From a bacterium (GTDB lineage: Bacteria > Planctomycetota > Planctomycetia > Planctomycetales > Planctomycetaceae), in NCBI GenBank assembly GCA_016125225.1, contig WGME01000028.1:81404-145403 (forward strand): DNA of 64,000 bases, read 5' to 3'. Shown here piece by piece: positions 16,897 through 26,829 of the stretch (its first letter is position 1; every line of letters starts with the position of its first letter). The translations under genes and the position numbers were made by a program. The notes under the pieces are model-generated. The model was not told the DNA's origin. It did not search any database and was given only the letters and a program-made list of their open reading frames with translations.

Positions 16897-19800
16897 ATGC
16901 AACGATTCACGGTGTGGTTACCGCTGCTGTGCGGTTTGACCGGAGTCTTATCGGCCGCCGAACCGACAGTACCCGCCAGCGACATGGTGCAGGTCCCCGC
17001 AGGGTTCGAAGTCACCGAGTTCGCTGGCGATGATCTGGCCCATGACATTTACTGCCTGACTCACGATGCCCAGGGTCGCGTGGTGGTGGCCGGTGCCGGC
17101 TACATCAAAATCCTGATCGACAACGACAGCGATGGCCGGGCCGATGAAGCCAAACTCTTCGCCAACACACCGAAGTCAGGGGCCATGGGCCTCTACTTTC
17201 ATGGCCGGACGTTACTGGCCGTGGGGGATGCCGGTCTGCTGCGATATCGCGATCAGAATGGCGATGATATCGCCGATGGGCCGCCCGATGTGTTGATCAA
17301 AATGAAGACCGGCGGCGAGCATGATGCCCATGCCATTCAGCTTGGTCCCGATGGCTGGTGGTATCTGATCGCAGGCAATACCACGGAAATCACCGCGGCT
17401 TATGCCACGCTGCCAACCTCGCCCGTAAAATACCCACGGGCCGGCACGATCATCCGTTTCAAACCCGACCTGTCTGGCGGTGAGATTTACGCCGATGGTC
17501 TGCGGAACGCCTATGATTTCACGTTCAATCCGGCGGGTGACCTGTTCACATACGACAGCGATGATGAGCGCGATATCTCCTTACCGTGGTATCGACCGAC
17601 GCGGGTCTTTCATGTGTTACCCGGGGCCGATCATGGCTGGGTCAGCCGAAGTTGGAAACGTCCGAACTACTTCTTTGATATGCCCCCGGTGGTGGGTTCC
17701 TTCGGCCGCGGTTCACCAACCGGGTTGGTCAGTTATCGACACACGCAGTTTCCCGAAGAGTATCAGGGCGCCGTCTTTGCCGAGGACTGGACCTATGGCC
17801 GTGTGTTGTGTTTGAAACTCCGTCCTTCGGGAAGTACCTGGACGGCCGAGTCTGATGTATTCATGTCGGGGCGCGGCGGCTACGGTTTTGCGCCGACAGA
17901 TCTGGAGATTGGTCCGGATGGTTCCCTGGATGTCAGCGTGGGCGGACGTGGCACACGGGGGGCAGTCTATCGAGTGCGTGCCAAAGACCGGCAAGCCGTG
18001 GCACTCGATAAGTCATCCACCATCGAGAAGGTGCTGCGAGCCCCGCAACCCCTGACCAGTTGGTCGCGGGCACGGTGGGTTCCGCTCGCCAAATCCCTCG
18101 CCAAAGACGACTTTGTCGCCGCCGCTCGTGATAGCCAACGAACCGATGCCGAACGCGTGCGAGCCGTGGAAGTCGTCACCGAACTCTTTGGTGGCTTCGA
18201 GACGAAGGCCATTCCTCTGATTGCGTCGCTAAGCCCGGCTGCCGTCAAAGCTCGGCTGGTCTGGTCGTATGGACGGACGCAAACAGATCAGGTGGACCCC
18301 GAGATTCTGGCGGCCTTCCTGCATGACGAGAATCCGGCGGTCTGTCGGGCAGCGCTTGAGGCGGCCCTGAATCTCAAGGCTGATGCGAACTGGTCGGTGC
18401 TGATTCCCGACCTGGCTCGGCAACTAGGATCGGACGACAAGTTCAATCGTGCCCTTTCCGCCGCTGTTGTCGCACGCATGCCGGAAGCACAACTCCCTGC
18501 GGTCTCGCAAGCGGCCACAGAACATAGCGCGCGTGCCGTCGTTTCGTATGCAGCGGGATGGTTGGCTCAAGTCGGGACCGACCTGGGCCGCGTGCGTCGG
18601 GCGATGTCACCCGTCACGGTATCGCTGTTGGCGGGAGATTATCCTCCTGATCTGAAGCTCGATGCCCTCCGTTTGCTGGAATGGATGCTGGGCGATCTCG
18701 GACCATCGCCACGTCATCGGGCCGCTTTCGATGGCTATGCACCCGGCATCGATCCTGCGGAATTAGAACGCGACTGGGATAACCTGCGGATTCAACTCGC
18801 GGAACTTTATCCCACCCAGAATCCGCTGGTGGATACGGAACTTTCACGGGTCCTCGCCATGCTCGCCCCGATCAACCAGAAACTGGTCGATCGGCTGCTG
18901 GCCCCCATCACATCAGCTTCAGACCCTATTGAAGATATCCATCAGCTTCTGGTCGTGGCCCGGTTACCCGTGCCGCGTTCTACCGATCAGCGTCAGCAGA
19001 TCGCCACGGCCCTGGTCAATATCGACGCGAAGTTCACCAGTCGGAAATTGCCGCAGGACAACGCCTGGAACGATCGCTTCAAAGATTTGTACCAGGAGTT
19101 GACCCAAGTCGATGAATTCCTGGCTCCAGTGTTGGTCGACATTCCCGGCTTCGGACGACCGGGCCACGTGCTGTTCATGAGCGAGATGCCGGAACGCCGA
19201 CTGAACGATGCCATTGCCGCGTTTGTCCGGCAAATTGAAGACGATTCGGACTACCCATGGTCGAATGATGTGGTGTTTCTGATCGGTGCGTCCTCCGACC
19301 CGGCCCATCGCGAGTTGATTCGTCGGCAAGCCGACCGGTTCGCCGTGCGTGGTGCCGTGTTGATGACGCTGGCTGAAAGCCCCGATCCCATTGATCGCCC
19401 GCTGTTCCACGAGGGTCTGGAGTCATCGCAATACGAAGTGCTCTCTGCCTGCCTGTCGGCCTTAGAGCAACTCCCCGCCAGTGCAGAACCGGCGGAACAG
19501 ATCGCGTTATTGAAGGCCTTGCGACGCTTGAATCAGGATGCGCGGGAATACGCTGCCCGCGAACGCGTGGTAAAATTGCTCGAACGGAACACTGGCCAGC
19601 AGATCGCGTTCATTTCCGGTATGGACGGTTATCGGCCGCAGCCGGAAACCATTCGGGGTTGGACGGAATGGCTGCAGCAGAAATGGCCCGATGCTGTGGG
19701 CGATGCGATGGGTTCTGAAACGGCCGATCTGGCACAGCTACAAAAGCAGTTGCAAGCGGTCGACTGGTCGAAGGGCAACGTGCAGCGTGGGGCTCAACTC

Positions 19801-20223
19801 TTCGAGAAGCGGGCCTGTGCTCAATGCCACGGCGGTCGCTCGGCATTAGGGCCCGATTTGGCCGGGGTCGCTGGTCGTTTTTCCCGTGACGACCTCTTCA
19901 CCGCCATCGTCTTACCCAGTCGCGATGTCTCCGCCCGATATCAAACCACGATCATCGAATCGAAATCGGGGAAAACCTACGCGGGACTCATCGTCTATGA
20001 ATCGATCGATGGATTGTTGCTAAGAAATGGGTCTCAACAAACCTTTCGCGTCGAAACCACCGACATTGAAGAGCGGCATCAATCACCCGTCTCCCTGATG
20101 CCAGCCGGATTACTGAAAGACCTCGGCAACCAGGACTACGCCGATCTGTATGCTTATCTTCAATCGTTAGGGAAATCGCGTTCGGCGGTGGCGGAAACTG
20201 CACCGAACGCCCTTGGGGATTAG
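16897..20223 (+). CDS. PVC-type propeller/HEAT/cytochrome c protein
   Basis: A 1108-aa exported protein. A signal peptide (MQRFTVWLPLLCGLTGVLSA) precedes a sorbosone/glucose-dehydrogenase-like beta-propeller at about 30-370 (PAGFEVTEFAGDD, GLRNAYDFTFNPAGDLF, GADHGWVSRSW). A long helical, HEAT-like middle region follows, then a C-terminal c-type cytochrome with one heme motif, C974-AQ-C977-H978. The last 130 residues match the PVC-type heme-binding region (FSRDDLFTAIVLPSRDVSARYQ). Planctomycetes carry many paralogues, thought to act in periplasmic sugar or polymer oxidation; the substrate is unknown. The ATG at 16897 is preferred to 16852 because it begins the signal peptide. Confidence 0.88.
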   Translation: MQRFTVWLPLLCGLTGVLSAAEPTVPASDMVQVPAGFEVTEFAGDDLAHDIYCLTHDAQGRVVVAGAGYIKILIDNDSDGRADEAKLFANTPKSGAMGLYFHGRTLLAVGDAGLLRYRDQNGDDIADGPPDVLIKMKTGGEHDAHAIQLGPDGWWYLIAGNTTEITAAYATLPTSPVKYPRAGTIIRFKPDLSGGEIYADGLRNAYDFTFNPAGDLFTYDSDDERDISLPWYRPTRVFHVLPGADHGWVSRSWKRPNYFFDMPPVVGSFGRGSPTGLVSYRHTQFPEEYQGAVFAEDWTYGRVLCLKLRPSGSTWTAESDVFMSGRGGYGFAPTDLEIGPDGSLDVSVGGRGTRGAVYRVRAKDRQAVALDKSSTIEKVLRAPQPLTSWSRARWVPLAKSLAKDDFVAAARDSQRTDAERVRAVEVVTELFGGFETKAIPLIASLSPAAVKARLVWSYGRTQTDQVDPEILAAFLHDENPAVCRAALEAALNLKADANWSVLIPDLARQLGSDDKFNRALSAAVVARMPEAQLPAVSQAATEHSARAVVSYAAGWLAQVGTDLGRVRRAMSPVTVSLLAGDYPPDLKLDALRLLEWMLGDLGPSPRHRAAFDGYAPGIDPAELERDWDNLRIQLAELYPTQNPLVDTELSRVLAMLAPINQKLVDRLLAPITSASDPIEDIHQLLVVARLPVPRSTDQRQQIATALVNIDAKFTSRKLPQDNAWNDRFKDLYQELTQVDEFLAPVLVDIPGFGRPGHVLFMSEMPERRLNDAIAAFVRQIEDDSDYPWSNDVVFLIGASSDPAHRELIRRQADRFAVRGAVLMTLAESPDPIDRPLFHEGLESSQYEVLSACLSALEQLPASAEPAEQIALLKALRRLNQDAREYAARERVVKLLERNTGQQIAFISGMDGYRPQPETIRGWTEWLQQKWPDAVGDAMGSETADLAQLQKQLQAVDWSKGNVQRGAQLFEKRACAQCHGGRSALGPDLAGVAGRFSRDDLFTAIVLPSRDVSARYQTTIIESKSGKTYAGLIVYESIDGLLLRNGSQQTFRVETTDIEERHQSPVSLMPAGLLKDLGNQDYADLYAYLQSLGKSRSAVAETAPNALGD

Positions 20224-20228
20224 CCGGC

Positions 20229-21095
20229 ATGCCGCGGAAATCTGCTGCGGACGCAAATCCGCCTCTGAAACCCCGGCGATCCAGTCCGCCCAAATGCAAC
20301 ACGCTCGACGGCAAACGGTGGTTACAGAACTCCATCAGTGTCTGGAGCGATCTCCGCAAAACGGCCGATGAACAACGACTCAAACATCCGGCCCAGTTTC
20401 CGGTGTCACTCGTCTCTCGGCTGATTGCGTCATTTTTGCCCGCGGGAAATCATACGGTTCTGGACCCGTTCAGTGGTTCCGGATCGACAGTGGTCGCAGC
20501 CTGTCAGTCGGAAAAACAGGGGGTGGGGATCGAGCTTTCCGAAAGCTATCGAGAGTTGTCGCAGCAACGGCTGATGGCGTTGTCCGACTCCGCAGTGGAG
20601 CGGTGTCCGGTGCATCTTGGTAATGCCCACCATGTCCGCCAATGGGTTGCGGATGACAGTATCGATCTTTGCGTCACCTCACCGCCATACTGGAATATCC
20701 TTGGACAGAAGCGAACAGCCGACTACAAAAGCATTCGGCATTACGGCAACCTGCCGGGTGACCTGAGCCTATTGCCGAAGTATGACGACTACCTGACCGC
20801 GTTAACCCAGGTCTTCGCGGAGGTCTGGCATACCCTGAAACCGGGTGCCCATTGCGCGATTGTAGTGATGGACTTGCGACAGAAAGATCGGTTCTTTCCT
20901 TTGCACAGCGATCTCGCAACCCGTCTGCAAGACGTGGGCTACCGCTGGGATGACCTCATCATCTGGAATCGTCAGGCCGACTATAACAACCTGCGGCCGC
21001 TGGGTTATCCCAGTGTTTTTCGGATTAACAAAGTGCACGAATACATCGTGCTGATGCAGAAGCCGGGTCGCTTGAATCATGCCCCAGCGAGTTGA
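20229..21095 (+). CDS. Orphan DNA methyltransferase, probably N4-cytosine or N6-adenine
   Basis: A 288-aa amino-methyltransferase. The SAM-binding motif I is DPFSGSGST (79-87), preceded by a motif-X-like stretch (about 52-69) and followed by IELSESY. The catalytic motif IV is TSPPYW (150-155), a form frequent in N4-cytosine enzymes. The order X, I, IV differs from the beta class, where IV precedes I. The first 50 residues are basic. There is no restriction endonuclease nearby. It begins 5 bp after the stop of the cytochrome gene, so it may be read from the same message. The recognition site cannot be predicted. Confidence 0.85.
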   Translation: MPRKSAADANPPLKPRRSSPPKCNTLDGKRWLQNSISVWSDLRKTADEQRLKHPAQFPVSLVSRLIASFLPAGNHTVLDPFSGSGSTVVAACQSEKQGVGIELSESYRELSQQRLMALSDSAVERCPVHLGNAHHVRQWVADDSIDLCVTSPPYWNILGQKRTADYKSIRHYGNLPGDLSLLPKYDDYLTALTQVFAEVWHTLKPGAHCAIVVMDLRQKDRFFPLHSDLATRLQDVGYRWDDLIIWNRQADYNNLRPLGYPSVFRINKVHEYIVLMQKPGRLNHAPAS

Positions 21096-21123
21096 GTTCC
21101 AGGTCGCTTTGTGACTGCAGCGA

Positions 21124-22839
21124 TCACTGCCAAAGCCAAGCGACGGCCAATCCGCCGAGAAGTGCGAGCGTAAACACGGCAGCGGCCAACATCCACCAGA
21201 ATCGTCCGCGAGCACCGTTCTTCTGTGAGCCAGTGCCATCATCGAAGCGATATCGCAGATGGCGGCCGATCTGAATTTCGTCACCATCGACGAGCGCATG
21301 CTGCTTGATCTGGACGCGATTGACGAAGGTGCCATTGCGGCTGTTCAAGTCCATCAACCACCATTGCTGACCGTCATAGCGAAGTTCACAGTGCCGCCCC
21401 GACACACCACCGTCGTCTGCCACCAGTTGGCAACCCGGTTGGCGACCAATCACCCAGGTATCGAGGCTTAAAGGAATGCGTTCCGTTGATCCGACGGCGA
21501 TCAGTGCAGCCTTCGAAGTCAGCTCATGCGGAGAACTGCTCTCAGCCGAACGCACTGTGGAAGCGGGAGGAGCACTTGGCAGTAATTCTCCGGCCAGTTC
21601 GGTCGATAGGCGCACGACTGAGGAGGCCTGATCGAACTTCGCGGCGGTCTCTTCGGAGATCTGGGCCACCGAACTGGTCATGGTCGGCCGGGCCGTCGAA
21701 TTCGACATCGCCGGTGACGATGCTTGCTGCCGGTGCAGTTGTTTCAGTTTGCGGCGGGCCTGCAGTTGCCGTTCTGCCAGAATGCCCGCGAAATCGAAAT
21801 GGACCTCAGCCGGTTTCGCCCACGGCGTTAAGGCGTCGACCACATCATTCGCTGTGGCAAATCGCTCGGTGGGCTGTTTGGCGAGCATCCTTTTGACGAT
21901 GGCGGCCACTTCCGAAGGAATCTCGGGAACAAGCTCCGTCACATTCCGTGGTGGCTTGAACTTGTGAGCGTCGAGCAGTTCATCACGACTGCTCACCCGA
22001 AATGGTAGTTCTCCAGTCAGGGCCGCAAAGAGGGTGCCCCCTAAACTATAGATGTCGCTGCGAGCATCGGCTGCAAGACTGTTATCGGCTTGTTCCGGTG
22101 CTGCGAACTCGACGGTCCCGACGCTTTCATGACCAAAGATCATCGCCATCGAAAACTCGTCGCCGGTTGAGCCTTCGCATTTCATGGCGAGACCGAAGTC
22201 GAGCAACCGCACCTGCCCTGCTTCATCGACGAGCAGGTTCTGCGGTTTCACATCCCGATGAACCAGTCCCAGTTGATGAGCATACGCCAGAGCCGAGGCC
22301 GCCTGTCGGATGTATTCACAGGCTTCCGGCCAGGGGATATACCGCCGCCGCAGGATTAACTCGAGCAGACTGGCCCCGCGAATGAGTCCCATCGTGACGT
22401 AAGGCAAGCCCCCAGCGGAACCCATGTCGTAGGTGCGCACGATATGCGGATGCTGCAGCAGCAAGCCAACGCGAGCTTCCTGCAGAAAACGCGCCTGCAG
22501 CCCTTGATCGGCCTTAAACTGCTCCTGTAGAACTTTCAAAGCAAGTTGCTGGCCGGTCCGCACATCGATGGCACGGTAAACCCAGCCCATACCGCCGACA
22601 CCGAGAATGTCTTCCACGCGGTAGTGATCGAAGAAGAAGCCCCGCGTTCGGCCTTCGAGCAAGCGTTCGGCCTGGAAGCGGGTCAACCAGCCGCGGCTGA
22701 TCAAGGATTTGGCGAGATCGGTTTCACTCGCGGTCTCTGCAGACGGACCCTGAGACCACTCTGCCCATTGCGCAGAGCTCAAGAGACCGCTGGTTTTGAC
22801 GCGTGATGGAAACGATGCTGGTTTTTGAGTGGGCTGCAT
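21124..22839 (-). CDS. Membrane-anchored Ser/Thr protein kinase with FHA domain
   Basis: A 571-aa protein. The N-terminal 70 residues (LISRGWLTRFQAERLLEG) are of a type common before planctomycete kinases. The kinase domain spans about 72-340 with the glycine loop GVGGMGWVY, K102 (LALKVL), catalytic D196 (HRDVKPQN) and DFG at 214-216, so it should be active. An FHA domain follows at about 455-530 (VIGRQPGC, SGRHCELRY, LNSRNGTFVN), then a single membrane helix at the very C-terminus (WWMLAAAVFTLALLGG). The ATG at 22839 has AGGAG 5 nt upstream; the long frame to 23214 has no such support. It faces the methyltransferase gene end to end. Confidence 0.9.
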   Translation of the reverse strand: MQPTQKPASFPSRVKTSGLLSSAQWAEWSQGPSAETASETDLAKSLISRGWLTRFQAERLLEGRTRGFFFDHYRVEDILGVGGMGWVYRAIDVRTGQQLALKVLQEQFKADQGLQARFLQEARVGLLLQHPHIVRTYDMGSAGGLPYVTMGLIRGASLLELILRRRYIPWPEACEYIRQAASALAYAHQLGLVHRDVKPQNLLVDEAGQVRLLDFGLAMKCEGSTGDEFSMAMIFGHESVGTVEFAAPEQADNSLAADARSDIYSLGGTLFAALTGELPFRVSSRDELLDAHKFKPPRNVTELVPEIPSEVAAIVKRMLAKQPTERFATANDVVDALTPWAKPAEVHFDFAGILAERQLQARRKLKQLHRQQASSPAMSNSTARPTMTSSVAQISEETAAKFDQASSVVRLSTELAGELLPSAPPASTVRSAESSSPHELTSKAALIAVGSTERIPLSLDTWVIGRQPGCQLVADDGGVSGRHCELRYDGQQWWLMDLNSRNGTFVNRVQIKQHALVDGDEIQIGRHLRYRFDDGTGSQKNGARGRFWWMLAAAVFTLALLGGLAVAWLWQ

Positions 22840-23050
22840 GACACTCCTGCCAGAACTGGCAAACCCGAACACTTGGCCCGCAGCAGTGATTAGTATTCGG
22901 CTTAGTCGCTTTCGCGCCAAGCAGGAATCCGTATCTCTCTGCGGAAAATCAGCATTCCGGTTAATGATCGACCGGAGGGTTCTGCCCCTTTGAACAGGTT
23001 TTCCAGCCGATTTTCGCCCAGCAGGAAATCGCTGTCGATTCAGTAAACGA

Positions 23051-23079
23051 CAAGAGCCCGGCGAGGTGCCGGGCCCTTG
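23051..23079 (-). terminator. Hairpin terminator after the metalloprotease gene
   Basis: CAAGAGCCCGGC (23051-23062) pairs with GCCGGGCCCTTG (23068-23079) around a 5-nt loop, with one G-T pair. It lies 26 bp after the protease stop on its strand. The following bases (TCGTTTAC) are only moderately T-rich. Confidence 0.65.
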
Positions 23080-23105
23080 GAATGCTCTTGATCTGTGAGC
23101 CAGGT

Positions 23106-24470
23106 CTACGGGAACGCCGTCGACACATTGGTCTGAATCACCGATGAGGTGAAGACCAAGGTGTCGATATCGGAATCGCTGCCGCCATTCAATTGCAACG
23201 TGGTGACATTGCACAGGTTGAGGATGGCCTTGTCGGCACCTGCTCCCAGATTCAACACTAGCGAATTCACATTCAGCGAAGTGAAGGCCACGGAATCGAC
23301 TCCAGCCCCCATGTTCCCGGTGATGTTAATCTTGGAGCTTTTGCCGACGTTGCGGAAGGAAAGAGCCTTACGGTTGACCGTCGATGTCCCCTGGCGAAGC
23401 TGGGTTGTTCCCCCGCCCTGAACCATCAGCGTGTTGCCGCGCATCGAGATCGACACCCCGGATGAATTGGCATCTCCCGTGAGTGATAACGTACGAGTGC
23501 CGGTGTTGTAGTTCACCACCACCACACCATCCGGGACCGGCGGCGGAGGCGGGGGTGGAGGAGTCGGACCACCATAGATGGCCTGAATGCCATCGATATC
23601 ATCCTGAAAGAGGAATGACGTGCCGAGGCCAGTGAAACGCTCGGCATAGAAGGGGTTCATGATTGCAACAGGGGGCGGATTTTGATGTCCCAACCCCAAG
23701 GCATGGCCTAATTCGTGCAGACAGACTTCCAGGTAATCGATGTCAGTGGATGTGGGAACGACGCCCCATTGCTCGGACGTATCAAAGTGCATATCACCAG
23801 AAAGCCCATCACCCGTCACATCAAACGGGAAAAAGCCATGGGCGAGTACGCCGAACTGACCGTCGATCGGGTGATGCCCGAACCGCAGATTCGGCGTGGT
23901 TCCTGGCGGGTATGACACATCTGCGATCGTTGTCGGCCCTGAATCAGGAACTTCGGTAAAGACCAGCGGCGAGACGGCGGCCCAGCGAGTTGTTGTTTCG
24001 GCTGTCGCAGCTTGCAAATCAGCCGGCAGAACGCCTCGCATGCCGCCATCGAGCAAATTGCTGTAGCTGTAAGTCAGAGAAACCGTAGTTCCCAGCCCGC
24101 CCGGTTGTGGCCATTTCCACAAAGGGTTCTGCACCGTGAAGTCAGCCCGGCCTGCTGGTGCAGGAGTGTCGGACGGTTGACGTCGCGGATTGTAACCGGG
24201 GGCATACATCGAACAGAGAATGCCGTCGCGATTATGACCGCCGCAGCAGTTCAATTCACCGGCTTTCACCATTTCGACATGGACCAGCGGAGCCTGGCTG
24301 CGTAACCGTGGCTTAACCGACGCCGGTTGTGGCATCTCGACCGATCGAGCGATCGGAACTGGAGCAACTCCAGCAGACTCACCGAGTTTGGGAGTCTGGC
24401 TGGCAGATTGCAGCGCGACCACACTGGCCATGCCCGCCAAGCCCAAAATGGTCCAAGCCCTGAAATGCAT
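23106..24470 (-). CDS. Secreted matrixin-type zinc metalloprotease
   Basis: A 454-aa protein with an N-terminal signal sequence (MHFRAWTILGLAGMASVVAL). The catalytic domain spans about 110-290. Its zinc-binding motif HELGHALGLGH is at 252-262, and the Met-turn methionine is M271 (AIMNPFY), both as in M10A matrixins. A cysteine-containing pro-region (NCCGGHN, about 75-80) precedes it. A poly-proline linker near 300-312 leads to a C-terminal beta-rich segment of about 140 residues with repeated NVNSLVLNLGAGADK-like units. The ATG at 24470 has AAAGGA about 10 nt upstream; an in-frame ATG at 24506 has none. Probably an extracellular protease; substrate unknown. Confidence 0.88.
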   Translation of the reverse strand: MHFRAWTILGLAGMASVVALQSASQTPKLGESAGVAPVPIARSVEMPQPASVKPRLRSQAPLVHVEMVKAGELNCCGGHNRDGILCSMYAPGYNPRRQPSDTPAPAGRADFTVQNPLWKWPQPGGLGTTVSLTYSYSNLLDGGMRGVLPADLQAATAETTTRWAAVSPLVFTEVPDSGPTTIADVSYPPGTTPNLRFGHHPIDGQFGVLAHGFFPFDVTGDGLSGDMHFDTSEQWGVVPTSTDIDYLEVCLHELGHALGLGHQNPPPVAIMNPFYAERFTGLGTSFLFQDDIDGIQAIYGGPTPPPPPPPPVPDGVVVVNYNTGTRTLSLTGDANSSGVSISMRGNTLMVQGGGTTQLRQGTSTVNRKALSFRNVGKSSKINITGNMGAGVDSVAFTSLNVNSLVLNLGAGADKAILNLCNVTTLQLNGGSDSDIDTLVFTSSVIQTNVSTAFP

Positions 24471-24752
24471 CGTTAAAAATCCTTTCGCCGAGAAGTGCCG
24501 GCTCATGACGGCACGCGCTCGAACTCTGGCTCAGTTCCGACAGCAACGTCGATTGAACACAAAGTATCTTACAACTGATCCCCCCAGTCCGAATTGGATA
24601 CCGGGAGTTTTATCCATTACTAGTTTGGGGAAGTTTAGCCTGCCAAGTCTGACATGGACGGATAAGCAGCGCCAAGCGGAATTGAGCAGACACCAAGAAA
24701 ATTCAGCGATCTGGCGTGAACAGTGCATTCGCGCCGTTTCACCCCGGGTCTC

Positions 24753-26291
24753 TCATTCCATCTCCTGTACCCGTTGCTCCAGCAGTGCCGCCAATTCCGA
24801 AATTAACGCCTGACTCACATGCCGTGTTGCGGAGATCGGTGCACGGAATTCGCAACGAAGCTGATCCGCCCGAGGGGACGGCACAATTTGCAGAGTAACG
24901 ACATCGCGTTGACTGGTTGCGGGGTCGTTTGGCGCGAACCTCTGGCCTGTGATCACACCCGCCAACCATGTCGCCGAACAACGAAGCGCTAACGGTGACG
25001 GATCTGCGGTGGACGGCCAATCGGGAAAGGCTTGCGACAGTTGCAATAACCGCTCACCCGCGACCTCCTCCTGACCAAACGCCAGCCAGAGTCGAGAGTC
25101 GCCTTGCCGGGTAATCCAGGCAGTTGCGGGAACCTGCAACCACCGCCTCCACCAGAGGTGTTCCGGTCCAACAGTAATTCGCCCGGGAGCAGACTGGGGA
25201 ATCGAATTCGTTCCCGCAGGGAGCAACAGATCCTCAAACCAGCGACGTGTTTCGCCCGACAGCCCGAAGACGACTACGCGAGATTCCAATGCCAGACCAA
25301 AGACCGCCCAACCCAAATCGGCCCGTGCCATTGATGGCTCAGTCTCAGCGGATCTGTCACGCCCCAGACCGTCCCAACGCAGCCCTCCAGCAAAGATGGC
25401 GTCGGGCAACTTCGCCATTTCGGTCCATTCCGACGGAGACTTTTGCCACTGGGACAATTGCCGAGACAATGGTGAGCCCGCTGCACACTGCACGACGAGA
25501 GTCGCTACCACCTGTTGTTCCTCTTCCTCTGTGGTCAGGGTCAAACGGACCGTTTCAACTCCTTCCGCAAGTTCCCCGGCCAACTTCTGCAGCGGTTCTC
25601 CCCAATAATTTCGCCAGCGATGGCTGACTTCGCTTTCCCCATCCCGCTTTTGCAGCCGGTTGGATAACGATTGCAACCAGATGGCCTGCCAGATGTTCCG
25701 TTGATTGAGCGGAATCTGCCTCAGGTCCATCTCCCATGCGAGCAGGGGACGCTTCGGATCTGGCTGTAACTTCGGCTGCAGCCGTCGAGCGACGGCCTCG
25801 ATTTCGGGAACTCGATCACCAAACCACGCCACTCCCTCCTGAACGACCATGTGATATGGAATCTCCGGACGCTCGATCACGGCCAGATGCTCACCATCCC
25901 AGTGAAACTCAACCTCTTTCCCCATCACAGTTTCCAGTAACTGAGGCGGATCGGTTGCGGGCAGGGCGACGAATTGCGTACCTGGACGAGAGTCACCCGG
26001 CCAGACTAGGCACCAGGCCAGAGGCCGCCGCAGATCAATACCCTCGAAATCTTGGAAAGCTGTTTTCGTCTGGTCTGCCAGAAGGTCCGCAAATTCTGGC
26101 CGCCCTGCCGACGCAAGCACCTCATCAATAAAGACTTGTAAATCTTCCACACTACTGGCAGTGACCGTTATCCAAGGCGCCACGCTGGGGAATGACTCTT
26201 GGGCCAGTACCACAGGAGCCATCAAAGCCCCGAGCAGCAGGCAGAGACATGGAATCCATTTTTTGGACAAACCAGCCGATCGCATTTTCAT
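24753..26291 (-). CDS. Large secreted protein of unknown function
   Basis: A 512-aa protein with a signal peptide (KKWIPCLCLLLGALMAPVVLAQ, mature from about residue 31). The rest alternates helical and strand-like segments with no catalytic motif I recognise. It contains phrases such as GDRVPEIEAVARRLQP and VETVRLTLTTEEEEQQVVATLVVQ. In overall plan it resembles the secreted protein at 43671-45422 (signal peptide, enzyme-free body of 500-580 aa, a VxxxL evaluation-type beta pattern), and both may belong to a loose DUF3352-like group, but I cannot prove homology by eye. It is transcribed alone. Function unknown. Confidence 0.65.
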   Translation of the reverse strand: MKMRSAGLSKKWIPCLCLLLGALMAPVVLAQESFPSVAPWITVTASSVEDLQVFIDEVLASAGRPEFADLLADQTKTAFQDFEGIDLRRPLAWCLVWPGDSRPGTQFVALPATDPPQLLETVMGKEVEFHWDGEHLAVIERPEIPYHMVVQEGVAWFGDRVPEIEAVARRLQPKLQPDPKRPLLAWEMDLRQIPLNQRNIWQAIWLQSLSNRLQKRDGESEVSHRWRNYWGEPLQKLAGELAEGVETVRLTLTTEEEEQQVVATLVVQCAAGSPLSRQLSQWQKSPSEWTEMAKLPDAIFAGGLRWDGLGRDRSAETEPSMARADLGWAVFGLALESRVVVFGLSGETRRWFEDLLLPAGTNSIPQSAPGRITVGPEHLWWRRWLQVPATAWITRQGDSRLWLAFGQEEVAGERLLQLSQAFPDWPSTADPSPLALRCSATWLAGVITGQRFAPNDPATSQRDVVTLQIVPSPRADQLRCEFRAPISATRHVSQALISELAALLEQRVQEME

Positions 26292-26829
26292 AAATCAAAA
26301 CCCCACCGGTCTGGCTCACGTCAAAATTCAATGCAAGGTAAGTAATGTCGCCCACGAATTTGGAGGGGACCGCTCACAGATTCGGCCAGCAAGTCTTGCT
26401 ATCAGATTTTCAATTTACTCTGGGACAGCCCGGATACCACCAGTTTTCCTGGTTCGAGACCGGGAATTCCCTGAACATACCCACCTGACACACATTGACC
26501 ATAAATCATTACACAACAATCAATTGCAGTATTCGAAGTGGATTTCCATCCGTCCGACACCAGAACAAATGGAGAGGATTCTGGTGGGATTGTGCCAATT
26601 GGCGTGGAGTTTGCTTGTAATCCGAATCGCACGGCTTCACCGAATTTTCGTGAAGAACTCACCGTGTGGATGGGGTGCCGATGGTAGCGGTCAGCCAAAC
26701 CGATTGGTAAACTCTTACGTATCACCCGTCCAGCGGCCCGTAACTGGCTTTCGGCTGGCTTGAAATTGAGACGGCGGCATCGTGAGTCGCCCACCTCAGT
26801 TGGCAAGCTGCGGAACCTGAGGATGCTGC
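26292..26829. other. Intergenic region without a supported gene
   Basis: This 538-bp stretch separates two divergent genes and is visibly more AT-rich than the flanks. Open frames of 146 and 200 codons cross it on the two strands, but neither has a ribosome site, a recognisable family or planctomycete-like composition. It may hold two promoters or a decayed gene; nothing specific can be supported. Confidence 0.5.

Noticed and set aside
26161..26763. 200-codon frame on the + strand
   Set aside because: It overlaps the 5' end of the secreted-protein gene, lacks a ribosome site and shows no domain.
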